Shown here piece by piece: positions 8,145 to 17,514 of a stretch of DNA of 64,000 nucleotides. The stretch is taken from NCBI GenBank assembly GCA_036499395.1, contig DASYDW010000068.1:248001-312000 (forward strand). The letters are read 5' to 3'. How positions within the stretch are numbered: position 1 is the stretch's first letter; each line of letters opens with the position of its first letter. Below the pieces are notes generated by a model. It worked only from the letters and a program-made list of their open reading frames with translations, did no database searches and was not told the DNA's origin. Both the position numbers and the translations under genes were made by a program. The DNA comes from Pirellulales bacterium. GTDB lineage: Bacteria; Planctomycetota; Planctomycetia; Pirellulales; JACPPG01.

Positions 8145-9949
8145 GCGCCACGATCGGCAGTTCTTGGCTCGCCACAGCTGATTTAGCGCCGCAAGTGTGG
8201 TCGGTTTCGCTGGGCGACGCGCTGGACGGAACCGCGCGAAGTATCGATCTTCCGTCGACCGGCCAGGGGGGCGCCGTACCTCGCCCGTTCGCGCGGTTCG
8301 AAGCCACGGCACTTGCCGGTGGACCGTCGATCACGTCAACGGATTTTCGCGCGCCGCGGATCGCCGTGAAGAGCCACTTTTTTACGACTGCGGCATATAC
8401 GAATCGCGAGAAGCCGGCCGAGGAACAGCCGCCGGCGTCGCCGCAAATTCAAACGCCCGCTCGTTCACGGCGCTATACGCGCGTTGCGCCCCCTGAGGAT
8501 GTGGTAGGCCTGACGGACCGACTATCGATGCTGCTCGAGCCACCGCTCGAATTGCTCTTGGACGGATCGAGCCTGGAATTTCCTGCCGAGCCATTTCCGT
8601 TTCAGTTGCAGGGAGTGGCGTTTCTGTATCCGCGGCAAGCAGCGCTTTTGGCCGATGAAATGGGGCTCGGCAAAACGATGCAGGCGATCACCGCGGTGCG
8701 CCTGTTGATGCATACGCGCGAGGCACGTCGCGTGCTGTTGGTTTGTCCCAAGCCTCTGGTGACGAACTGGCAACGCGAGTTCGGTCGATGGGCTCCTGAG
8801 TTGCCGTTGTTGACTGTCGAAGGGGATCGCGCCCGTCGCACTTGGCAGTGGCGCCAGGCCGACGCGCCGCTTGTGATTGCGAACTACGAGATTCTCAGAC
8901 GCGACGCGGACGTGGTAACCGATCCGGCGCTGCACTTCGACCTGATGGTGCTGGATGAGTCGCAGCGGATCAAGAATCGTTCGGGCAGCACGTCGCAGGT
9001 GGTGCGCGCCATTTCGCGGTCGCGCAGTTGGGCGCTGACCGGCACGCCTGTCGAGAATAGCCCGGAAGACCTGGTCGGCATTTTCGATTTTCTCCGACCG
9101 GGACATTTGAACCCCGGCATGAAGCCGCGGCGGATGGGCAGGCTGGCGGGCGATTACATTTTGCGGCGGACGAAAAGCGAAGTCTTGAAGGACATGCCTC
9201 CCAAGATGTTCCGCGATGCTGACGTGCCGTTGAGTACCGAGCAGCGCGAAACTTACCGGCTGGCGGAAGAAGAGGGCGTGTTACGCCTAACCGAGATGGG
9301 CGAGGCTGCGACGATTCAGCACGTGTTCGAACTGGTGTTGCGGCTGAAGCAGATTTGCAACTTCGATCCGGCCACCGGCGAAAGCGCGAAACTCGAACGC
9401 CTGGTGGTGGATCTGGAAGAAGTCGCCGCCAGCGGTCAGAAGGCGCTCGTATTCAGTCAGTGGGTCGATACATTGACGAACTTGAAGAAACGCCTGGCGC
9501 GCTTTAAGCCCCTCGAATATCACGGCAGCATCCCGGCCCATCGTCGAGACGATATCCTCACCGAGTTCCGGAACGATCCGCGACGGAACGTGCTGTTGAT
9601 GAGCTACGGGGCAGGGGGGGTAGGGCTGAACTTGCAGTTCGCCAGTTATGTGTTTCTGTTCGACCGCTGGTGGAATCCCGCGGTCGAGGATCAGGCGATC
9701 AATCGCGCGCATCGCATTGGCGCGGCAGGACCCGTGACGGTGACCAGGTTTCTCACGCCTGGCACCATTGAGGAGCGGATCGAACGCATCCTGCGCGACA
9801 AGCGCGAAGTGTTTGATGCCATATTTACGGACGCCGTGATGCCGCGCCTGGGGCTGTCGCAAGAGGATATCTTTGGCCTGTTTCGGCTGAAACGTCCGGC
9901 CGCCGCCGGCGAAGTCGCCGTTGGCGAGGTCGTGGCCGTGGCGTCGTAG
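8141..9949 (+). CDS. SNF2-family DEAD-like helicase / ATPase
   Basis: A 602-residue SWI2/SNF2-type ATPase that translocates on double-stranded DNA and remodels bound protein. Residues 1-135 are a divergent, partly disordered N-terminus. Helicase motifs follow in order: Walker A DEMGLGKT (172-179), Walker B LDESQRIKN (271-279), motif III TGTPVEN, motif V SYGAGGVGLNL and motif VI QAINRAHRIG. The Walker B reads DESQ rather than DEAH, a change seen in bacterial SNF2 proteins. No nuclease, methylase or other defence domain is fused or adjacent, so a phage-defence role is not supported. Two KOPS octamers overlap the codons of motif V. The gene ends 7 bp from the convergent ThuA gene. Confidence 0.92.
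   Translation: MSATIGSSWLATADLAPQVWSVSLGDALDGTARSIDLPSTGQGGAVPRPFARFEATALAGGPSITSTDFRAPRIAVKSHFFTTAAYTNREKPAEEQPPASPQIQTPARSRRYTRVAPPEDVVGLTDRLSMLLEPPLELLLDGSSLEFPAEPFPFQLQGVAFLYPRQAALLADEMGLGKTMQAITAVRLLMHTREARRVLLVCPKPLVTNWQREFGRWAPELPLLTVEGDRARRTWQWRQADAPLVIANYEILRRDADVVTDPALHFDLMVLDESQRIKNRSGSTSQVVRAISRSRSWALTGTPVENSPEDLVGIFDFLRPGHLNPGMKPRRMGRLAGDYILRRTKSEVLKDMPPKMFRDADVPLSTEQRETYRLAEEEGVLRLTEMGEAATIQHVFELVLRLKQICNFDPATGESAKLERLVVDLEEVAASGQKALVFSQWVDTLTNLKKRLARFKPLEYHGSIPAHRRDDILTEFRNDPRRNVLLMSYGAGGVGLNLQFASYVFLFDRWWNPAVEDQAINRAHRIGAAGPVTVTRFLTPGTIEERIERILRDKREVFDAIFTDAVMPRLGLSQEDIFGLFRLKRPAAAGEVAVGEVVAVAS
9609..9625 (+). other. KOPS-like pair (GGGCAGGG + GGGTAGGG)
   Basis: Octamers at 9609-9616 and 9618-9625 fall inside the SNF2 helicase motif V codons (GAGGVGL). 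The Gly/Val codons could produce them by chance, so this locus alone is weak. Confidence 0.5.
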
Positions 9950-9956
9950 TAGACGT

Positions 9957-12900
9957 TTATTCTGCCATCTCGGCCGTAGCGGCCATGATGACCGGCGCCG
10001 TGGCGTCGTCCCCCTTGATGAATTCGATGTGCTCGATTTCCACGCGCCGCGCCGGTTCGATCACGATGTATCGCACCTGCTGATCGCGCAGCCGAGCGGC
10101 GAATTTCGAGCCGGGTACGTCCACCTGGCGCATGTAGTCGGCGAAGTGCTCGCCATTGAGAAGTGGATGATCTTCGATCTGCTTGTCCGCATAGACCAGT
10201 CGTACGATCATGGTCAGCGAGCCCTTTTGACCCAGCGGATAGCCCCAACCCGAGATACCGCTGAGCAAATGGATCGCCTTGGCCGGGGCGTTGCACGGCA
10301 CGCTCACCGACTTCGGCATTTGCGGCGGAAATGTTCCCTGCGGGCTGTACAGCACGACCACGTTGCGAATGCGATCTTCGAGTGGATCGATCGGATAAAA
10401 CGGCACGCCGCACAGCGTGCGCGGTTTCCAATCCGAGAAGATCAATCGTTCGGCCGTCGAGGCGTGATCGTAGAACATGCCGATCGTGCTTACGGCGGTG
10501 GCGACCTTGTCGAGCGGCAGCGGGAAATATCGCCCGCGAGCGGCGAGAAATTCCAGCAAATTGACCAGGTCCTCAGGCGGCAGCTTCTCAAAACCCTCGG
10601 GCATGAGCGATAGTTTCGAGCCGGACATCTCGTCGATGTCTTCGCGCAGGATGACCTGCTTTCGGGCTTCGGCGTCAAGCAGTTCGATCGTCGTGCGTGT
10701 CTCGGAGGCGAGCAAACCGGCCAGGATCCGACCGTCGGTCGTAGTCACCGTGTATTGCTGAAAATTGCCTTCGACCGATCGATTGGGATCAAGCACGTCG
10801 GAAAGGATGTCGGCGCGCTTCCTGGCTGCCATGCCGGTCAGGTCCGGTCCGACGTTGCCCCCGGCGCCGCCATGCCGATGGCATTTCGCGCAGTTCTTCT
10901 CGAACACCAGCTTGCCTGCCGCCGCGTCGCCGTGTTTGTCGGCCAAAGGTCGCAACTGTTCGAAAACTTTTTGTCGATCGGGATTTGTCGTTCGCCCGCC
11001 TTGGGCCAGCACCTTGGCCGCCTGCTCGCGCAGGACGCTGTCGGGATGTTGGGCCAGTCGCTGTTCGACTTCGACCGTTAGATTCGCTAGCGGTATCGCC
11101 CCTGATTCGAGCGACGCCAATAACTCGCGCGTCCATTCCGGGCGACGTAGCAAGACTAAGGCTGCCTTGGTTTGGGATGCGGGAGTGAATCGGCTCCAGC
11201 CTCGAACGATTGCCGTGCCGACTTCGGCAGCGGTGCTCTGACCGAGCGATTCCAGAATCGAGGCGGCCAAGTCGGGTGGCGTACGGGCGTTGATAATCTC
11301 AATGACCTGTACCGAGTTCTTTCCCTCGGCGTCTAGGGCGAGCGCGCCTTGAACGGCTTTGAGGCGATCGTCGTCAGGCTTGGCTTCGTCACGAGCCTCG
11401 TCGAACAGGGCTGCCTGCATCTCTTGTGCTACGGCTTGCAAGCCTTCGTCTGCGCGCCAGCGTTTCGCGAGGGTAATGACCGGCAAACCCGGCGATCCCG
11501 GCAGATGCCGTAAAAGCGCAATGAGCGAGTCTTCCAATTCCTTATTAACCGGTAGCGGCGCGTCGGCGGGCCAGCCGGCCGCCAGACCTGCCACCACGGC
11601 CTCGGCAATTGGCCGATCGGTGTCACGGAGTTGGTAAATCAAATTTAATGCCGTGGCACCGGGGCGGCCGCGGGCAAAATGTTCCGCGACCGTGCGGGTT
11701 GCATTGAGCAGCGACTTCGAAGCCGACGCGACAGATTCACCACGAACGACCGCATCGAGAAATGCTGCGTCGTTGCGGGCCGCGGCACTCGTGGCCGCCA
11801 GCGGTAGCCAGCGGTCGGTTTCGACCGAGGGATCGTTAAGTACTTCGATCAAAGCCGGGGCCACGGCTGGTGTCGGCGGCATCTCGCTCAGTGCCAAGAG
11901 GGCATCGAGACGTAGTTGATCGTTCGAATCGTGCAGGCAACCGGCGTCGAGGATCGCTGCGTTCGAGGCGCCGCTGCGCGGTAACAGCTTAAGCGTGGCT
12001 CTGCGTAGTGCTGGATCGGTGCTTTTGAGGGAACTGAGCGCCGACGGCCCCATCAAGTCAGGCTCCGTCGCGATGGCACCGGAGTCGCGAAGTCCAGCCA
12101 GCGTCCAAAGCGCGTGCAGCGCCGAGGGCTTGCCGGCTTCTTTTGTGACGAGATCAACCAACTGCGGAACGACGTCCGCACGGCCGCGCTCGACCAGCAA
12201 GCGTTGCGCATGCAGCCGCCACAGCATGTTGTCGTTGCCGAGCGCGGCGAGCAGGGCAGGGGAGTCGTCACGGTTGAGCCGTGGTAGTTCGCCCGCAGTT
12301 CCCGCGTTCGCCACAACTCGGTACACGCGGCCATGCGTCCGATCGCGCAGCGGTGTTTGATAGGCGTTTCCGGGCCCGGTTTCGAAGCCGTGCGGCGTAG
12401 GGTTGTGCTGCACGACGTAGTTGTACCAATCGAGAACCCAGACCGATCCGTCCGGTCCGACTTGCGCGGCAATCGGCGCGCACCAGGGGTCAGTGCTGGC
12501 CAGCAAGTTGTAGCCGTCGCGTGCGACGAAGCTGCTGCCTTGTGGTACAAGCCAGTCGAGATGCACCAGATGGCCTGTCGGCTCGCACACCAGGGCAGCG
12601 CGATTCCAATACTTACGCGGGAAGGCGCGGGCCGTGTACAACTCGTGGCCCGTGGCAGCCGTAAAAGCGCCGTGCCAGTCCATCTGTCGCACGTCGCCGG
12701 GAATGGGGTGATAGTGCTTGTGATCTTCGATGCCGGCGCTTCCAGCGCCATGCCAACCGCGAACGCTCTCGAAGTAACGGTTCGGGATGGCCAGATAGAC
12801 GCTGTGCTCGTTGTTTGCCGTCGAAGCAAAGACGTCTCCCGCTTCGGATATGCCCAATCCCCAGGTGTTGTTGCTGGTCGAGGAAAGTACCTCGAAGCGG

Positions 12901-14264
12901 CTGCCGTCAGGACGAAAGCGATAGATCGATTGCTTGAAGCTTTGTTCGACGTCACCGGCTTTGGCCGTGCCGCCACTGTAGCCAACCGTAGCGTAAATCC
13001 AGTTGTCCAGCCCGTAGTGCAGGTTCGAGGTGACCGCGTGTGTGTCGCGACGGCCAAAGCCCGTCAGCAGGATGGTCCGCCGGTCCGCGCGGCCATCGTG
13101 ATCGGTATCCTCGAGATAAAGAATGTGGGGCGCGACGGCCACGATCGCCCCGTTGCCGTAGGGCAGGACGCTGGTAGGAATGTTCAGGTGATCGGCGAAG
13201 ACGGTGAACTTATCGGCCTTACCATCGCCGTCGGTGTCCTCGCAGATTTTGATGCGATCTTCACCGTTCTGGTGGGGATCATCTCGCAAGGTGTTGGGAT
13301 AATCCGTGCTTTCGATGATCCACAGCCGCCCCTGTGCGTCGAACGACATGGCCAGCGGTTTGGTAATGTCGGGCTCGGCGCCAAAGAGTTCGACGTTTAG
13401 TCCCTCGGGCGTGTGGAAGTGCCGCATCGACTCTGCCGGTGCGAGCGGTTTGGGGATTCGTTTCAAACGGTCCCCTTCGGTTCCCCATTTCTCGCCAGCG
13501 ATATAGTTGGGCAAGCCCTCGCCCGCATCCGTGTATTCGGGCGGCGGAAGGTTGTCATTCGTTCGACCAGTCGTCCAGAGCAAGGCCGACTGCAGCAGTT
13601 GTTGGAATTCCGGCACGCGCCAGGTGCGCTCGTCGTGGCCGAGCGCCGTGTACAGGACGCGTCCTTTGCCCTGCTCGCGAACCCAGGTGTAGGGTTCGTA
13701 GCCGCCGTCGTGCTCGCGCACCATCAGCAGCAGCCGATCGTTGGTCAGTTCGTTATGGACGTAGGTCTCGTCCCAACTCTCGAAGCTGGCGACGCCCCGC
13801 AGCGCAGGATGTTGCGCGTCGATGATTCTGGCGCGAAAGTCGCCCGTCCCGTGATGAGCGAAGCGGCCGCCGACGAGTGCAGTATATTTCGGGCTGTTGC
13901 GAAAGCAGTGGGACGCGCAATGCACGGCCACGAGTCCTTTGCCGTTTTCGATGAAGGCGAGCAGGGCCGTTTCATTGTCCGCGGGCAGGTCGCCGCTATC
14001 GCGAAAGATCAGCAGGCCATCGTATTTGGCGAGATTGTCGCCGTTCAAAGCATTCGCATCGGTAGTGAACGTCAGATCGATCCCTTGCTTGGCGAAGGTG
14101 TCCGTGACGAGGTTGTGCATCACGGCCGGACGATGATGCCCCTGATCGCCTAAGAACAACACCGACAGACGCTGCTCAACGGCAATCGCTGGTGTGGCGA
14201 CGAAGAAACTCGCTATCGCGGCCAGAAAGCAGCATCGCAACAAAACTCGACCGGGCGACGGCAT
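9957..14264 (-). CDS. ThuA / PVC-type dehydrogenase / HEAT / haem-c giant exported protein
   Basis: A 1,435-residue exported multidomain protein typical of planctomycetes. In order: signal peptide (1-29, ends AIAVEQ); ThuA-like glutamine-amidotransferase fold (about 32-235, GLVAVHCASHCFR and GGRFAHHGTG); PVC-type membrane-bound dehydrogenase beta-propeller (about 280-720, with calcium-binding-like DTDGDGKADKF); HEAT-like repeats (about 750-1090); a single haem-c domain with C1125-A-K-C-H1129 and downstream TDGRILAGLL; and a C-terminal beta-sandwich of about 200 residues that resembles an NPCBM-type carbohydrate-binding module. Family knowledge suggests sugar or sulfated-polysaccharide oxidation with electron transfer to haem. 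The ATG at 14,264 is chosen over 14,609 because the signal peptide begins there. Confidence 0.88.
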   Translation of the reverse strand: MPSPGRVLLRCCFLAAIASFFVATPAIAVEQRLSVLFLGDQGHHRPAVMHNLVTDTFAKQGIDLTFTTDANALNGDNLAKYDGLLIFRDSGDLPADNETALLAFIENGKGLVAVHCASHCFRNSPKYTALVGGRFAHHGTGDFRARIIDAQHPALRGVASFESWDETYVHNELTNDRLLLMVREHDGGYEPYTWVREQGKGRVLYTALGHDERTWRVPEFQQLLQSALLWTTGRTNDNLPPPEYTDAGEGLPNYIAGEKWGTEGDRLKRIPKPLAPAESMRHFHTPEGLNVELFGAEPDITKPLAMSFDAQGRLWIIESTDYPNTLRDDPHQNGEDRIKICEDTDGDGKADKFTVFADHLNIPTSVLPYGNGAIVAVAPHILYLEDTDHDGRADRRTILLTGFGRRDTHAVTSNLHYGLDNWIYATVGYSGGTAKAGDVEQSFKQSIYRFRPDGSRFEVLSSTSNNTWGLGISEAGDVFASTANNEHSVYLAIPNRYFESVRGWHGAGSAGIEDHKHYHPIPGDVRQMDWHGAFTAATGHELYTARAFPRKYWNRAALVCEPTGHLVHLDWLVPQGSSFVARDGYNLLASTDPWCAPIAAQVGPDGSVWVLDWYNYVVQHNPTPHGFETGPGNAYQTPLRDRTHGRVYRVVANAGTAGELPRLNRDDSPALLAALGNDNMLWRLHAQRLLVERGRADVVPQLVDLVTKEAGKPSALHALWTLAGLRDSGAIATEPDLMGPSALSSLKSTDPALRRATLKLLPRSGASNAAILDAGCLHDSNDQLRLDALLALSEMPPTPAVAPALIEVLNDPSVETDRWLPLAATSAAARNDAAFLDAVVRGESVASASKSLLNATRTVAEHFARGRPGATALNLIYQLRDTDRPIAEAVVAGLAAGWPADAPLPVNKELEDSLIALLRHLPGSPGLPVITLAKRWRADEGLQAVAQEMQAALFDEARDEAKPDDDRLKAVQGALALDAEGKNSVQVIEIINARTPPDLAASILESLGQSTAAEVGTAIVRGWSRFTPASQTKAALVLLRRPEWTRELLASLESGAIPLANLTVEVEQRLAQHPDSVLREQAAKVLAQGGRTTNPDRQKVFEQLRPLADKHGDAAAGKLVFEKNCAKCHRHGGAGGNVGPDLTGMAARKRADILSDVLDPNRSVEGNFQQYTVTTTDGRILAGLLASETRTTIELLDAEARKQVILREDIDEMSGSKLSLMPEGFEKLPPEDLVNLLEFLAARGRYFPLPLDKVATAVSTIGMFYDHASTAERLIFSDWKPRTLCGVPFYPIDPLEDRIRNVVVLYSPQGTFPPQMPKSVSVPCNAPAKAIHLLSGISGWGYPLGQKGSLTMIVRLVYADKQIEDHPLLNGEHFADYMRQVDVPGSKFAARLRDQQVRYIVIEPARRVEIEHIEFIKGDDATAPVIMAATAEMAE
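12254..12261 (+). other. KOPS-like octamer GGGCAGGG
   Basis: Single octamer within the HEAT-repeat coding part of the giant ThuA protein gene, over codons for DDSPALL. Confidence 0.55.
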
Positions 14265-14286
14265 AACAGCTTTCAGGGATTGAAAA

Positions 14287-14299
14287 GGGGAGGGCAGGG
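14287..14299 (+). other. KOPS-like pair (GGGGAGGG + GGGCAGGG)
   Basis: Octamers at 14287-14294 and 14292-14299 lie 23-38 nt upstream of the ThuA gene start. The full G-rich tract is 14287-14302. Confidence 0.75.
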
Positions 14300-14398
14300 G
14301 GGCGACGCGCATGGCCGGAAAGACAATAGGCAGGATAAATCGCCAGCGAGGGAATTGCCACCAGTCGATTGCGTCCTGCTGGGATGAGACGCGCCGTC

Positions 14399-15538
14399 TT
14401 ACCGCGTGTGTAGCGCCGCTCGCCGGCAGGAGAAGAACTGGATCGGCAGCATGCTGCGCCCCTCGAGCGCCAAATCTGCCAGCGCTTCGCCGAGAACCGG
14501 CGCGAATTTGAAGCCGTGTCCGGACAGTCCTGCCACGAAGCAAACGCGATCCTGTTCGGGATGGCGGTCGACGATGAAGTGCTCGTCGACACTCATCGTG
14601 TACATACAAACGACGTGATTCGTGCGCGTGCGCGAAACGCCGGGCAAATAATCGCGAATAAAGGACTCCAAGCGCGCCTGATCGTCGGCGTGTACATTTC
14701 GATCAACCGCCGCGGGATCGAGAACGGTGTCGCCGCCACTATGCTCGGCGATCTTCAGTTCGCCGCGCTCGAGTTCCGGAAAGCCGTAGAAGACTCCGGC
14801 CGAGGTTTCGAAGAGAAACGCGGGGCAACCATCGCTCGCGCGATACGCCGGCGAGCGGGTTGCAAACCAAAACAACGGTTTCCGTCGCACGACTAGCGAG
14901 ATGCCGAGATCGGAAAGCCAGCGGCTAGCCCAGGGGCCGGCCGCGATCACCAGGCGATGGGCCGCGTATTTTTGCTGCGCGGTTTCGACCGTGACACCGT
15001 CCGGGCCGACTTGCACAGCCAGCGCGGCTTCGCCGGTGATTAGCCGGGCGCCGTGGGCTTGCGCGTCTTCCAGGTGCGCGGTGACGCATTGCTCGACGGC
15101 GAGCACCCCGGCCTGCGGTTCGTAGATGCCCTGGAAATGTTGCGGCACAACAAAACCGGGCCAGTGCTGTTGGATGTCGTCGGGCTTTAATGACTCGATC
15201 GGCAAATTATGCCGCTGCGCGCTGGCCAACGTACCTTCGACCACGGGGCCGTCGGCTGGGCCGGCTTGCAAGAGCCCCGTGCGCCGAAAAAGTTGCACGC
15301 CGCGGCGTGCGCTCAATTCATCCCACAGATCGTACGCCCGCCGCACGAGAGGCACATAATCGGGATGCTCGTAGTACGCCTGACGGATGAGTCGCGTCTG
15401 TCCGTGGGAACTACCCTGATCGTGTGCGGGGGGAAACTGATCCAGGCCCAGCACGCTAGCGCCGCGCCGGGCCAAGGCAGAAAGCGCGGCACTACCGATG
15501 CCGCCGGTGCCTAACACGATGACGTCCAGTGGTGCCAT
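14399..15538 (-). CDS. FAD-dependent amine oxidase, monomeric sarcosine oxidase/MTOX type
   Basis: A 379-residue flavoenzyme that oxidises a secondary amine such as an N-methyl amino acid, giving the aldehyde, the amine and hydrogen peroxide. The FAD-binding Rossmann motif GTGGIGSAAL is at residues 10-19. The family signature GSSHGQTRLIRQAYYEHPDY follows. The FAD-linking cysteine is kept at Cys311 in CMYTMSVDEHF, matching Cys315 of monomeric sarcosine oxidase, followed by GLSGHGFKFAPVLGE. Length matches the family (about 385). The start at 15,538 (MAPLDVIVLG) is chosen because the extension up to 15,652 is basic, unconserved sequence overlapping the next gene. No signal peptide. The exact substrate is not readable from the sequence. 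Confidence 0.9.
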   Translation of the reverse strand: MAPLDVIVLGTGGIGSAALSALARRGASVLGLDQFPPAHDQGSSHGQTRLIRQAYYEHPDYVPLVRRAYDLWDELSARRGVQLFRRTGLLQAGPADGPVVEGTLASAQRHNLPIESLKPDDIQQHWPGFVVPQHFQGIYEPQAGVLAVEQCVTAHLEDAQAHGARLITGEAALAVQVGPDGVTVETAQQKYAAHRLVIAAGPWASRWLSDLGISLVVRRKPLFWFATRSPAYRASDGCPAFLFETSAGVFYGFPELERGELKIAEHSGGDTVLDPAAVDRNVHADDQARLESFIRDYLPGVSRTRTNHVVCMYTMSVDEHFIVDRHPEQDRVCFVAGLSGHGFKFAPVLGEALADLALEGRSMLPIQFFSCRRAALHTR

Positions 15539-15599
15539 GCGACGCGTGAATTCAAGCGCGGCCGCGAGCAACCCTGATGGCGTTCGCAGCTCTGGAACG

Positions 15600-17222
15600 C
15601 TACTTGTTTTTGATCGTGAAATCGACCGACGCCTTGCCTGTTTTTTGGCCAAGCGTGTCTTCGATCGTCAATTGTAGCGTGTACGCGCCGTCGGGGAGCG
15701 GCTTGGGAAGGTTCAGCCGGTACCGCACGAAATAGTCGTGCCGCTGATTCTGGCACACCTCTTCCATCATTTGCGATTCCGTGCCCGCCATCTTGACGCC
15801 TTGCTTGTCGACGACCTGATAGCCGCTTTTCAAGGCAGTGCGGAAGCCCTTGGGGGTGTGCTCGGTCTTATAGTTTTCGACCTCGGCGTAGAGCAGCACT
15901 TGCTGGCCCGGTGCGTATTCGGTTTCCTTGAACGGGGTCACCACGCCATAGCTGCTCACCTCGGTGCAGAACGCGATGTTCTTTACCGTCAGCGGGCTAA
16001 GCTCGGCGAGCCGACTGGCAGCTTCGTTCAAGCGTTGCGTGGCAGCCAACGCGCGCTGCCCAGCGTCCGGTTGACTGCCGACGTCGAGCCATGTCGAAAC
16101 GCTGGTGAGTTGTTTGCTCCAGAAGTCTTGCTCGGTGGGACTGAGCCCGTCGATCGGGCGCAGGGCGTCGTCACGTCGCCCCACGGATAGATACAGCATC
16201 CGCAAGCTCAACTGTCGCGATACGTCCGCAGCGTCTTTGGCTGGCGTCTGCGTTTGCTTCTCAAGTGCGGCGATGGCCGCGGCTATTTCGGGGGACGGAC
16301 CGGTACCAGCGGCTTGCGCGGTGAAAGCGGCCTGCTGGACGTTTGCATTTTGTGCCGCCGGGGGAGTGGCGCTTGCCGCCGCGATGGGGGCCGCCGCCGC
16401 GGCAGGCAATGGGGGCGGTTCGCTCGCCGCTGGCGGGGACGTGGGCGTCGTCGCAGGCGGGGCTTGTAATTGAGCCGGCGGTGGTGCCGTGGGTTGCGCG
16501 GCCACGGCCGTAGGCGGCGCAGGGGGAACTGCCGCGGGAGGTTGTGCTGCGGGAGCTGTAGCAGCGGGAGGCGTTGCCGTGGGAAGAGGGGCACTGGCGA
16601 GAACGACCTGGTCCGATCCGGTCGCCGTAGGCACGGCCAGGGCATTCCACGGCGACGGGCTGCCGGCTTGGGCGGCTTGATTGTTTGACGCCGTCAACCC
16701 TACACGGCCATCGCGTATTTCCGGTGGAACGGCATTGGGCAGGGCAGGGGGAGCTTGCACGCCGGCTGCGCCAGCAGTGGAAGGATAGGCCGCGGCGCGA
16801 GTTTGATTTTGATAGGCCAGCGAGGAGCGATACGTCTGCATCAACAGCGGCCACAGCGACGGATCCGTCCTCTGCATGTCCTCCATCAACTTGGCCTGTA
16901 CGGCCGGGTCCGTGGCGCCAATCGATTGCAACTGCGTCATCACGTCATTCAGCGCGCGAGGATCGGCGGCCGTGGTCGTGGAGCCGGATCGGCCTTGCGC
17001 CAGGGTGCTGCCGGCACGTGGATCGTTCGATTCAATTGCTAGCAGAGGATCGGGTTCGCTGGATCTGCGGCTGAAGAGCCCCGGCCCGCGGCGCAGCGAC
17101 GCGTTGGCGGTTAGCGGGGGCGTGGGCGTCATTGTGCAGCCCAACGACGCGACCGCGATGGCTCCGAGTGCGAGCCAACGAACGCTGCGATCGGCGGAAA
17201 GCTTGCGCGAGAATCCGGGCAT
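15600..17222 (-). CDS. Hypothetical lipoprotein with Pro/Ala-rich linker
   Basis: A 540-residue predicted lipoprotein with signal and lipobox AVASLGC (Cys29). Residues 80-130 form a small helical domain (NDVMTQLQSIG, TDPSLWPLLMQTYRSS). Residues about 150-320 are an extended Pro/Ala/Thr-rich spacer that could cross the periplasm or peptidoglycan. The C-terminal 220 residues are folded: a helical part (LSLRMLYLSVGRRDDALR), then a beta-rich domain (NIAFCTEVSSYGVVTPF, QQVLLYAEVENYKTE, YTLQLTIEDTLGQK). I do not recognise a named family; similar proteins are common in planctomycetes. It shares the strand with the amine oxidase downstream, with 61 bp between them. Confidence 0.82.
   Translation of the reverse strand: MPGFSRKLSADRSVRWLALGAIAVASLGCTMTPTPPLTANASLRRGPGLFSRRSSEPDPLLAIESNDPRAGSTLAQGRSGSTTTAADPRALNDVMTQLQSIGATDPAVQAKLMEDMQRTDPSLWPLLMQTYRSSLAYQNQTRAAAYPSTAGAAGVQAPPALPNAVPPEIRDGRVGLTASNNQAAQAGSPSPWNALAVPTATGSDQVVLASAPLPTATPPAATAPAAQPPAAVPPAPPTAVAAQPTAPPPAQLQAPPATTPTSPPAASEPPPLPAAAAAPIAAASATPPAAQNANVQQAAFTAQAAGTGPSPEIAAAIAALEKQTQTPAKDAADVSRQLSLRMLYLSVGRRDDALRPIDGLSPTEQDFWSKQLTSVSTWLDVGSQPDAGQRALAATQRLNEAASRLAELSPLTVKNIAFCTEVSSYGVVTPFKETEYAPGQQVLLYAEVENYKTEHTPKGFRTALKSGYQVVDKQGVKMAGTESQMMEEVCQNQRHDYFVRYRLNLPKPLPDGAYTLQLTIEDTLGQKTGKASVDFTIKNK
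16737..16749 (+). other. KOPS-like pair (2 x GGGCAGGG)
   Basis: Octamers at 16737-16744 and 16742-16749 lie inside the lipoprotein gene and encode PPALP at the edge of its Pro-rich spacer. Confidence 0.7.
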
Positions 17223-17419
17223 GTGAAGCGGGCCCTTACCTCAAAAAGCATCTTGGCCCCGCGCTCGTTCGACGCGAGGAAAGCAGCTTCGTGGTGGACT
17301 AGCGATAACCGACGGGATGTGGATGACGACTTTTGGTCCACCGTGGTCGCGGGAGGATAAGACAAAGCCGCTTTCACCGCAAGGCAAGGCTTTCGGCGTT
17401 GGTGCGGGCGGAGAAATCT

Positions 17420-17441
17420 GCCTCGCCGTGGTAGACGAGGC
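17420..17441. repeat. Small hairpin downstream of holA
   Basis: GCCTCG at 17420-17425 pairs with CGAGGC at 17436-17441 across a 10-nt loop, in the 292-bp gap between holA and the lipoprotein gene. No T-run follows on either strand, so it may be a transcript-end stem rather than a complete terminator. Nothing else stands out in this gap. Confidence 0.35.
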
Positions 17442-17514
17442 AAACGGCGCGAGGGGGCGTTGATTGCTGTACGATGCTGGCAATGCTTGCGCGAGATTGC
17501 CGAAGCCAAGTTGC

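Noticed and set aside
8141-9949. SNF2 helicase as part of a phage-defence system
   Set aside because: No nuclease, methyltransferase, protease or other defence gene is adjacent; flanking genes are housekeeping or hypothetical.
12333-13400. 355-residue + strand ORF inside the ThuA gene
   Set aside because: Antisense shadow of a gene with clear domains; typical of G+C-rich coding DNA. Similar shadows at 1892-2548 and 4592-5452 were also dropped.
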